Origin: Arachis hypogaea
Lineage: Eukaryota; Streptophyta; Magnoliopsida; Fabales; Fabaceae
Direction: 5' to 3'
Assembly: GCF_003086295.3 (NCBI RefSeq)
Contig: NC_092054.1
Location: forward strand, 57,637,546-57,701,545
Length of the DNA stretch: 64,000 bases
Part shown: positions 55,962-64,000 of the stretch, piece by piece
How positions within the stretch are numbered: position 1 is the first letter of the stretch
Layout: the number at the start of each line of letters is the position of its first letter
Position numbers and translations under genes: made by a program
Notes under the pieces: model-generated
Database searches by the model: none
Seen by the model: only the letters and a program-made list of their open reading frames with translations
What the model was told of the DNA's origin: nothing

Positions 55962-56271
55962 TGTAACATCCCCGGTTTTTGAGTACGCGAGATCTTTTCT
56001 GAAAGTACGGATTTCTTTGGAAGATCAGTAAGGGGAGAACCTCTGCTATATCATCAAGCATCTCAATCTTCATTATCATTATGTTATTTTTAACTCAGGA
56101 CCTTAGTTGAGACAGGCCCAACAACACAATCGTGAAGAACCTAGTTTTTGAACCGTATCGGTTAGAAGTTTCAATTTTGGTTTCCGTAAATAGTTTCAGT
56201 TTGACGAACCAGACTCGATTCATGAGAAAAGAGAGATAATAGTATAAAATTATCATTATATTAGTATTAGA

Positions 56272-57115
56272 TGTAACAGCCCAGACCACCCGCTAGCACG
56301 ATATTGTCCGCTTTGGCACACAAGGCCTCACGGTTTTGCCTTTGACGATAGGGATGATAGCCGAAGCCCCCCACACTCACTCGTCAAAACGCGTCATACT
56401 AGGGAGAGGTATCCACACCCTTATAAGGCATACTTCGTTCCCCTTACCAACCGATGTGGACCTTACAATCCACCCCTTAAGGGAGTCCAGGGCCCTCGCT
56501 GGCACATCGATCCGGGTTCTGGCTCTGATACCATCTGTAACAGCCCAGACCACCCGCTAGCACCATATTGTCCACTTTGGCACACAAGGCCTCACGGTTT
56601 TGCCTTTGACGATAGAAATGATAGCCGAAGCCCCCCACACTCACTCGTCAAAACGCGTCATACTAGGGAGAGGTATCCACACCTACGAAGCATGCCTTAT
56701 AAGGGTGTGGATACCTCTACCTAGTATGACGCATTTTGACGAGTGAGTGTGGGGGCTTCGGCTATCATTTCTATCGTCAAAGGCAAAATCGTGAGGCCTT
56801 GTGTGCCAAAGCGGACAATATCGTGCTAGCGGGTGGTCTGGGCTGTTACAGATGGTATCAGAGCCAGAACCCGAATCGATGTGCCAGCGAGGGCACTGGA
56901 CTCCCTTAGGGGGGTGGATTGTAAGGCCCACATCGGTTGGAGAGGGGAACGAAGCATGCCTTATAAGGGTGTGGATACCTCTCCCTAGTATGACGCGTTT
57001 TGACGAGTGAGTGTGGGGGGCTTCGGCTATCATCCCTATCATCAAAGGCAAAATCGTGAGGCCTTGTGTGCCAAAGCGGACGATATTGTGCTAGCGGGTG
57101 GTCTGGGCTGTTACA
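56272..57115. mobile_element. R9: palindromic (head-to-head) TRIM dimer
   Basis: Both ends are the 196-bp LTR of a terminal-repeat-in-miniature element, in opposite orientations. Left arm: LTR 56272-56467 (minus), internal 56468-56535, partial LTR from 56536. Right arm: partial LTR to 56850, internal 56851-56919 (with PBS TGGTATCAGAGCC and a G-rich tract before the LTR), LTR 56920-57115. The arms meet at about 56682-56700 with a loop of about 20 nt. Flanked by TTAGA at 56267-56271 and 57116-57120. The arms are nearly identical. The short open frames within are noncoding. Confidence 0.9.
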
Positions 57116-59172
57116 TTAGAAGCTGCTTGAATGATATTATAAGGTTACTTGGTCAGTTTTAGTTAAAAACAGGAAATCGGTTTAACGGGTTCACAGTTTA
57201 CTGGTGCAGCTTAGCACCAGCACTCTCTGATGACTTTAGCAATGCTAAGGCCTCATCATAAATGTTATATTATCATAATAAATATGTTACTAGTGTCATT
57301 TATGCTAGTATCTCAAGAAAGAATTTTTAGAGATGTTTTTATAAGTGTTCCGATACATCTTGTTTTAGTAGTTATACACCTGAGATATTTTAATATTATT
57401 TTAACCCACCTCCAAGCCAACCAATCACAACTCACCCTACACCCCCAAAACCCCCAAGGCTGGTTTATTTGCTCCTTGTGGCCGAAATTTCCAAGAGAGA
57501 AAAAGAGAGAAAATTTCTTAGTTCCAAATCTTCAAAGCTTGATTTCTGCTGAACTAAAACTCAAATCAAAATTCCAATCTGACCAAAATAATCCTCTATT
57601 CTTTCTCTAAATAATCATATGACTTATCAGGGCAGGAATCAAGGTGAGTTGGCTGCACCATCTCCTTTTTGCTTTGGTTTCAAGGAAACATGCTTAAACA
57701 TGTGTTTTCTTGATGTTCTTCCTTAGGAATCATGCTTAACTTGACTTGAGAGCCAAGAAATATTAATTTCCAAAAAGTATAACATGAGAAATCCCTTCCT
57801 AACATTCTGAGTGAGATTCAGTCAGTTGAGGGTTTGTGGATTTAAAATTGTTTTTGATGTGATTTACGAGGAAAAAGTGCTTAAGGACCACCTGAAAGTA
57901 TAACCGAATTTGGAGCAGCAAAACCAGGTAGGGTTTGATAAATTTAATCTTGATTAATTGTGTTTGATTTGTGTGATTATGATATGGTTTGGCTGTGCTT
58001 GAAATTGATGATTTATATGAGTGATTCTTGTTGAAAATTTGATGAAATTTGATAAAATTTGATGAAATTCAAGCTATGAATTTGTGTTCTTGAGTGCAGT
58101 TGAAAACCGAAACCCTAGAGCTTAAATTGAGGTTTAATTTGTGTTAAAATTATGTGGAAAAGATGGGATTTTAGTGGCTGGGAATTTATTATGAATTTTG
58201 GTAAAAATCGGTTACTGAAAGGATTGAAAAATGGGTGAAAACAAAGAAAGAATCTGAAAAATTTATGAAGAACACGAAGAATACTTTGAGTGTGATGAAG
58301 AACATTGAAGAACAGGCCTTAGATCTTGAAAAGGGCAAGGAAGTAAAATTTTTGGTATTTGGGAGGTTATTTGGTAATTTCTGAAAGTTAGGGTGGCTAA
58401 AGTAGAAATATTAATAGTTACAGGTGCTAAGAAGTGAATTTTAAAGGTTAAAAGTTAAAGAGGGGTAATTTTAAAAAATTTAATGATAAAATAATAAAAA
58501 ATAATAATAAAATATTAAATAATAATATTTAATTAAAAATAATATTTTAATACGGAAAAGGCAGTTTTTCGTAAAAGCTTTAGAAAGACAACTTTAAGCT
58601 CAGAATCTCATAATTACCTTCATAAAACACTTAGAGAGTGGTAATAACATTTTAGTGAGGCAAAGATAAAGGTAAGACAAAAAGCTAAAGAAGAAATGAA
58701 ATCAAAGAAAAAGTCTGTAAAGTTTTAATGACAGAAAAATAGACAGAGATTAGTGAACGAACTAGGGTAACATAGTTAGTCCTTGAGTTACGGCTAGGGT
58801 TAGGTATTATATGAAAAATTAAACTATTTCAGTATAGACTTAATGAATATATAGTTAGGACAGGCTAACTATTCATACCAAAATTTACATTAGCTTTAAA
58901 TACATACGTTAAGCAGAGAAATCAGAGGAGAGCAGAGAAACACAGATAACAAAGTAACCAGAGTAGAGTAAAGAGATAAAGAAAAAAAGAGTAATATAGA
59001 TACAAAAGAAAGAGTAATCAGAGAAAAGTAAAGAGATACAGAGAACAGAGTAACCAGAGCAAAGTAAAGAGATACAGAGAAAAGATAAACCAGAACAGAG
59101 TAAAGAGATATAAAGAGAAAAGTAATATAATAAAGAGATATTTGTATATATATATTAGTTGCTTGATGCAAC
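57116..59172 (+). other. R8 LTR middle part, possible promoter, exon 1 and intron start
   Basis: AT-rich DNA. 57400-57643 has the base composition of a plant 5' untranslated exon (C/A-rich, then GAGAGAAAAAGAGAG) and ends AAG|GTGAGT, a consensus 5' splice site (57644). The remainder looks intronic. A frame of 126 codons (57230-57610) is not convincing as protein. AG-repeat sequence (gagtaaccagagcaaagtaaagagata units of about 30-40 bp) occupies 58915-59120. Confidence 0.5.
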
Positions 59173-60886
59173 TGGTGCACGAAATAATTGTGATTCACAC
59201 TTTTCACAACTCCGCACAACTAACCAGCAAGTGCACTGGGTCGTCCAAGTAATACCTTACGTGAGTAAGGGTCGATCCCACAGAGATTGTCGGCTTGAAG
59301 CAAGCTATGGTCATCTTGTAAATCTCAGTCAGGCGGATTCAAATGGTTATGATTTTTGATAATTAAAAGATAAATAAAACATAAAATAAGATAAAGGTAC
59401 TTATGTGATTCATTGGTGGGAATTTCAGATAAGCGTTTGAAGATGCTTTGTTGCTTCTGAACCTCTGCTTTCCTATTGTCTTCTTCCAACCATGTGCACT
59501 CCCCTCCATGGAAAGTTGTATGATCCTCTCGGATGAAAAATAACAGGTACAATCTCTGCATGGTTAATCAACTGTCAGATTTTTCGTCTCGGATGAAAAA
59601 TACCAAGTACAGCTACCGCACGACTAATCATCTGTCGGTTCCCGCTAGTGTCGGAATAGGACCCTTGTCCTTTTGCAGACTGTCACTGTGCCCAACATTC
59701 ACAAGTTTGAAGCTCGTCACAGTCATCCCTTCCCAGATCCTACTCGGAATACCACAGACAAGGTTTAGACTTTCCAGATATCAGGAATGGCCGCCAATGG
59801 TTCTAGCCTATACCACGAAGGTTCTGATCTTAGATTCGAATGCTCTGCTGTCAGGAGAGACGATGCGAATCGTGGATCAGATACCCAAGAGAAAATACTC
59901 CAACTGTTGTCCAATGACTACGTTGAAGATCATGTGGACCGCTTTGTGGTTGTCAGGCACGCGGATCTTGGCTAAGTGAGTAACGAAGATAGTGGGTGAT
60001 TGTCACGGGTCACCCCTTCATTCTGACTTAACTGAATTAAGTACAAGAGTATATCTTGGAGAAGTAGTAGGTGTGAATTGAAGGAAAAACAATAGTACTT
60101 ACAATAATTCATGAAGAACAGCAGAGCTCCACACCTTAATCTATGAGGTGTAGAAACTCCATCGTAGAAAATACATAAGTGAAAAGAGGTCTAGGCATGG
60201 CCGTGTGGCCAACCTCCAACTCCAAGGATGATAATATTCATTCTATAATACAATAGTAAAAAGTGCTATTTATACTAAACTAGTTACTAAGGATTATAGA
60301 AAATGAATAACTAAGTGCAGATAGTGCAGAAATCCACTTCTGGGGTCCACTTGGTGTGTGCTTGGGTTGAGCATTGAGCTTTACACGTGCATAGGCCATT
60401 CTTGGAGTTAAATGCCATCTTGGGTGCCAGTTTGGGCGTTTAACTCCAGTTCTGGTGCCAGTGCTGGCGTTTTACTCCAGAAAAGGGTCTCAGGTGGGCG
60501 TTTAGATGCCAGTTTGGGCCATCAAATCTCGGGCAAAGTATGGACTATTATATATTTCTGGAAAGCCCAGATGTCTACTTTCCAACGTAATTGAGAGCGC
60601 GCCAATTGGGCTTCTGTAGCTCCAGAAAATCCACTTCGAGTGCACGAGGGTCAGAATCCAACAGCATCTGCAGTCTCTTTTCAGCCTCTGAATCAGATTT
60701 TTGCTCAAGTCCCTCAATTTCAGCCAGAAAATACCTGAAATTACAGAAAAACACACAAACTCATAGTAAAGTCCAGAAATATGATTTTTGCATAAAAACT
60801 AATAAAAATATAATAAAAAGTAACTAAAACATACTAAAAACTATGTAAAAACAATGCCAAAAAGGGTATAAATTATCCGCTCATCA
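59173..60886 (-). mobile_element. R10: solo LTR of the R5/R6 family, minus strand
   Basis: On the minus strand it starts TGATGAGCGG (60886) and ends GTGCACCA (59173), with the palindrome segment at 60410-60520 and TATA in TTTAGTATAAATAGC near 60278. Target duplication GCAAC at 59168-59172 and 60887-60891. There is no internal sequence, so it is the product of LTR-LTR recombination. The open frames in it are shadows that also appear in the other LTR copies. Confidence 0.93.
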
Positions 60887-60961
60887 GCAACCCAGAGCTT
60901 CTGTAGGAAAACTAAGTTACTACAGCTATTTTTCGCTTCCCCAGAGCAGAGCAGAGCAGAG

Positions 60962-60963
60962 TA

Positions 60964-61004
<41 letters not shown>
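60962..61004 (+). repeat. (AT)n microsatellite in R8 LTR
   Basis: About 20 AT units after an AGAGC repeat (60943-60960). Confidence 0.95.
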
Positions 61005-61007
<3 letters not shown>

Positions 61008-61474
61008 TCTGCAGTAGGAGAGGCTGTCTCAAATGAGTGGCTATTATTATATGTGCATTTATTTAGGAACGGAAAATTGTATCTGGAAAATCGTTGATTA
61101 CTCGTGACCGAATAAATGCTGGGATTGCGGGCAGCCAACCGACACATGAGCTCATGGCCTGCGCTAGGGCTAGACATGCATCATTCTTGTCTACGCATCA
61201 TTCTCTGTTGCATTCCTTTCTGTGTGTGATTTATTTCTTTATGTTTTTCTACTTGTATGCTATTTCTGTGTTTTATTTTCTTGTATTCTTCTGTTTGTGT
61301 TCTACTTTCTGTTTTCTCTACTTTCTCTTTCTTTCTTTATCTTCTATTTGCTACTTCACTATATTCTACTATTTGTCTGCTAATCGACTCCAAATAAATG
61401 AACGTAACAAATAACCCCGACCCTACTAAGAACTCCTCAGTTCTTACCCCCTTGTCTCCCTTCCTCCCCTTCAG

Positions 61475-62074
61475 ATGGAGACGGGCGTGATATTCCATGA
61501 GTTTGAGGACCCTTACATCTACGAGGATCTAGTACATCACAGTTACTTCATTATGGGATTGGAGCCTCGTATTAGACAATATGCGTTACAGAATCGAGCT
61601 TTTCAACATCCTCTGTCTAGCCCACTTTTTAACCCTGATGCTCCTTATGACTTTCCCTTATTCTGGTTACACCGTGACGCACATGGACATCCTTTTCCCG
61701 ATGGTCCCGTACACCCTATACCAGCTCAACCCTTGAATGTGGTGGTACCTGAGCCTATCATTCCTGATGAGCCCGAGTTAGCTGGTGACTATGTACCTGT
61801 GATTCCACCAGAGTGGGACTTTCCCCCTGAGCCGATTCCTAACTTTTCACATCCTAATGAGCTGGCACTACCGGATGACGGGGTAGCTCCTATATACGTG
61901 AACAGACCTGTGCTCGCGAATAATTTTGTACATAGTGATAGTAGTGCTTTTGGTGGGTCTGAGGGTACAGTTGTAGCTGTGGACAACGAGGAGGAGGAGG
62001 ATCCTGAGATAGAGATAGAGCAGGATGAGGAGATGGGTGAGCCTCATGACGATCTTCCGAACGGCCACATGTAG
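61475..62074 (+). CDS. ORF inside R8 LTR, directly after a 3' splice site; unknown protein
   Basis: A 199-residue ORF, MET then a segment around FHEFEDPYIYED, HHSYFIMGLEPR, a Pro-rich centre (PEPIIPDEPE, PPEWDFPPEPIP) and a strongly acidic C-terminus (EEEEDPEIEIEQDEE). I recognise no family. The ATG follows CCCTTCCTCCCCTTCAG, a textbook plant acceptor with polypyrimidine tract, and a consensus donor lies at 57644. The ORF could thus be exon 2 of a spliced LTR-initiated transcript. It lies about 500 bp before the LTR end and about 700 bp before gag. Composition suggests a soluble acidic protein; no signal peptide or membrane segment. Confidence 0.55.
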   Translation: METGVIFHEFEDPYIYEDLVHHSYFIMGLEPRIRQYALQNRAFQHPLSSPLFNPDAPYDFPLFWLHRDAHGHPFPDGPVHPIPAQPLNVVVPEPIIPDEPELAGDYVPVIPPEWDFPPEPIPNFSHPNELALPDDGVAPIYVNRPVLANNFVHSDSSAFGGSEGTVVAVDNEEEEDPEIEIEQDEEMGEPHDDLPNGHM

Positions 62075-62576
62075 ATATAGTCCGACAGTAGTAGGGGCAT
62101 TCTTTTTATGACACTCTAGTCTGACATTATCTGTTAGTTAGTCTCTCACTTGTGTTAGTACATCCGAGAGCTAGGAGCTGTAGAGTGGTTAGGCTAGCCT
62201 GGGCGCCAGCTTAGTAGCTTTTTTTAATGGGCTAGGCCCTGGGAGTGTCATGTATATATTAGCCATGTAGGTTGACGAGGATGTAAACTGACTTAATCTT
62301 GTGTAAACGCTACATGTTTTGTTATCAAGTACATGACGTATATTATCAACTGTGTTTTTATGTTACCTTATGCTTCCTTTTGTTTCTCTCAATGTATTCT
62401 TGTTTATTTTACCTTATCATCCGCAACAATATAAAAAAAATGTTACTCATAAAATTGGCATCGCTCTAACAAGGAACAGGCTCATATATTAAATAATAGT
62501 TAATAATTAGGAAGGATAAGTTAGTAACACTTAGCTTCTTGTATGACCATGGCATACTGGGAGTTGGGTCATTACA
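62075..62576 (+). other. R8 LTR 3' end
   Basis: Noncoding 500 bp from the LTR ORF stop to the LTR end (CATTACA). No TATA or clear polyadenylation signal stands out. Confidence 0.5.
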
Positions 62577-62579
62577 ATT

Positions 62580-62591
62580 TGGTATCAGAGC
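62580..62591 (+). promoter_or_regulatory. R8 primer binding site, tRNA-iMet
   Basis: TGGTATCAGAGC, complementary to the 3' end of initiator tRNA-Met, three bases after the LTR. Confidence 0.9.
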
Positions 62592-62770
62592 AGTTCGTTC
62601 CCAGTAGAGCCTGGGGAGTGGACTGACCGTGCTTCATTGCATACTCAGTTGTGTGTCTCATGCTTATAGGATATCTATGTGATATATGTTGCATGATTGT
62701 CGCTGTGTAACCATTTTAGAGACTATTCACATTCTACCTGAAACATTAAGATTGATCACCTTAATATTGA

Positions 62771-63598
62771 ATGCGGGATGTGAACAGGACTCTGATGGCT
62801 GCACGGAGACAAAGACATGGTATGCAACGGGAGAGTTCGAGAGATATCTCTATGAGAAGCGCAAAAGATTTTATGGCTACGACTCACGCCATGGCTGAAG
62901 CTATGCGTGATACGGCAAATGCGATTACTCGGGTAGTTAATCGTTTAGGGGAAAAGAACGATGAGTGTAGCGGTGAGTGCAATAACGAGCATGGTGGGAA
63001 TAGTGACACAGATGCACTGAATAATGGGAGACATATGACCTTGGTTACTTCTCAGAAGATTTTAATATGCTCAAAGTGCAGAAAGAATCATGGCAACAGT
63101 CCCTGTTTGCTTGGTACTGGCAAATGCTATTGTTGTAACAATATTGGGCATAAGGCTAGAAATTGTCGAACGGTAATGAAGGGAAAATCAAAGTTGGATA
63201 ACCAGAACTTGTTGACGGGGGACTGTGAGATGCATATGGCAATGACAAGAATGGGTTATTAGAATTTACCACCAAGTAATTCTAGCAATCATCAGTCCGC
63301 TGGTCGGAGGATGCATTTCAAAGTGCATAGTGTGCCACAATGTAGAAACCCACACGCTGGTAACATTCTTGCTCGCCCTACGGGTGGAAATGGAGGTAGA
63401 ACGAGGCAGAATAAGGGTAAGGAACCCCAACAGACACAAACAACTTCTACTTGTAGACGCTGTGGAAAAGATCATGGTAATAAACCTTGCCTCTATGGAA
63501 CAAACGCTTGCTTTATTTGCGAGGAACCTGGACATATGGCCAAGAATTGTAAGAAGAGAATGATCCAACAGATAACCAGAACCCAACAACAAGGTTGA
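62771..63598 (+). pseudogene. gag: R8 gag, capsid core deleted, two zinc-knuckle segments
   Basis: The N-terminal part (AMAEAMRDTANAITRVVNRLGEK) is typical of Del/Tekay Gag. It runs after HMTLVTSQKI directly into a zinc-binding region, so the usual capsid domain is missing. The first cysteine cluster has CSKC...CYCCNNIGHKARNC (C-x2-C-x4-H-x4-C). After TAG 63260 the same frame continues to a second cluster, CRRC...CFICEEPGHMAKNC, ending at TGA 63596. Two such clusters in tandem are unusual and may reflect a duplication. The start is uncertain: the listed ATG at 62771 is plausible after the leader. Confidence 0.78.
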
Positions 63599-63631
63599 GT
63601 GCTTGCTATGACTGCTGATGATTCTATGTAA

Positions 63632-64000
63632 TCAGATGCCCTGATCCAAGGTCAGTGTTATGTCAAGAATCGATTTCTAACTGTATTGTATGATTCGGGT
63701 GCATCACATTCTTTTATTTCTTTATCTGTTGCTTGTGATTTGGGACTAGATTTTTCTGAGTTGAACTTTGATCTAATTGTCCATACACCTGCATCCCAAA
63801 ATGCCTTGACAAGTTTAGTGTGCCTGCAAGTACCATTTGCTATTAGGAACAGGACTTTTATACATGATCTAATCTGTTTGCCTCTATGTGGTTTAGAAGT
63901 TATTTTAGGATTAGATTGGTTATCTAAGTATCATGTTTTCCTTGATTGCTTTGAAAGAACTACTGTGATTCTATATGATAGTTTAGATATTAAACCATTT
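63632..64000 (+). pseudogene. R8 protease, running off the window
   Basis: Same frame as gag, after TGA 63596 and TAA 63629. DALIQGQCYV, catalytic LYDSGASHSFIS (D-S-G at 63692-63700), a segment with LICLPLCGLEVILGLDWL and further strands. Open to the window end; reverse transcriptase is expected beyond. No frameshift is seen, only three nonsense codons across gag-PR. Confidence 0.82.

Larger units (their letters stand above)
55962..62576 (+). repeat. R8 5' LTR, about 4.0 kb without insertions
   Basis: Termini TGTAA...TTACA. 55962-56271, 57116-59172 and 60887-62576 are LTR proper; R9 and R10 are insertions. It contains a plant-gene-like leader (57400-57643) with donor AAG|GTGAGT at 57644, a simple AG-rich tract (58920-59120), an (AT)n run (60962-61004), and an ORF at 61475. 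The 3' copy is not in the window, so the LTR limits rest on terminal sequence and PBS position. Confidence 0.7.
55962..64000 (+). mobile_element. R8: iMet-primed Ty3/gypsy (Del/Tekay-like) element, 5' part
   Basis: Begins TGTAACATCCCCGG within the R3 3' ORF. The probable target 5-mer is TCATA (55957-55961); the 3' end is outside the window. A 5' LTR, interrupted by R9 and R10, ends ...CATTACA at 62576, followed by TGGTATCAGAGC (tRNA-iMet PBS), a damaged gag with zinc knuckles, and protease. Protein and PBS types differ from all other elements here. Confidence 0.85.

Noticed and set aside
56272..57115. MITE or DNA transposon with long inverted repeats
   Set aside because: Each arm has LTR-PBS-LTR order and the target duplication is 5 bp; this is an inverted TRIM dimer.
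57230..57610. 126-codon ORF in the R8 LTR
   Set aside because: Composition follows AT-rich noncoding DNA and the frame crosses the CA-rich leader; no conservation evidence.

Overview
The window is plant nuclear heterochromatin made entirely of LTR retrotransposons. I found no host gene, rRNA or tRNA gene. The LTR start TGATGAGCGGATAATTTATA and the dispersed palindrome CTGGCGTTTAACGCCAG are signatures I associate from memory with FIDEL-type Ty3/gypsy repeats of peanut (Arachis). A legume, probably Arachis, is therefore the best guess, unverified. Most elements have a primer binding site (PBS) complementary to the 3' end of plant tRNA-Asp (TGGCGCCGTTGCCGGGG), as in the Athila/Tat side of Ty3/gypsy.

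Layout (names used throughout). R3 is the outermost FIDEL-like element: truncated 5' LTR 13606-14872, leader, then gag/PR/3' ORF broken by insertions. R1 (1-960 and 11932-13605) is a remnant of the R4 family that appears to sit inside the R3 5' LTR. R2 (961-11931) is a nearly complete element inserted in R1. R4 (16671-45010, TSD CCTAC) is inserted in R3 gag. R5 (19324-39787, TSD CACTC) is inserted in the R4 ORF. R6 (24383-34333, TSD ATTAC) is inserted in R5 gag. R7 (45228-52119, TSD GCTCT) is a second insertion in R3 gag. R8 (55962 to beyond the window) is an iMet-primed Ty3/gypsy element with a very long LTR, inserted in the R3 3' ORF. Inside the R8 LTR are R9 (56272-57115, TSD TTAGA), a palindromic miniature TRIM dimer, and R10 (59173-60886, minus strand, TSD GCAAC), a solo LTR of the R5/R6 family. 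R3 > R4 > R5 > R6 is a four-level nest, and five insertions are proven by matching 5-bp target duplications.

How the parts work together. R2, R3, R5 and R6 share one plan: LTR, AT-rich leader, gag-protease ORF (in R2 and R3 also a small C-terminal domain), a covarying stem-loop 39-50 nt after the stop, an internal TATA box, a separate 3' ORF of the plant transposon-protein/env-like class, a 3' untranslated module, a hairpin, and the motif TAAGTTTGGTGT abutting the 3' LTR. None encodes reverse transcriptase, RNase H or an integrase catalytic core, so all would need enzymes supplied in trans. R4 has an unrelated Pro/Tyr-rich ORF in the gag position. R7 has no ORF at all but keeps the same terminal cis elements. 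Almost every ORF carries stops or frameshifts; R2 is the least damaged.

Most unusual signals: (1) each family carries its own amplified odd-length palindrome just upstream of its promoter, and in R3 this has become an exact 63-bp in-frame repeat inside gag; (2) two RNA-like stem-loops show compensatory changes between families; (3) an internal TATA box lies about 200 bp before the 3' ORF; (4) R9 is an inverted TRIM dimer that integrated as one unit; (5) a 199-residue ORF lies within the R8 LTR directly after a strong 3' splice site.
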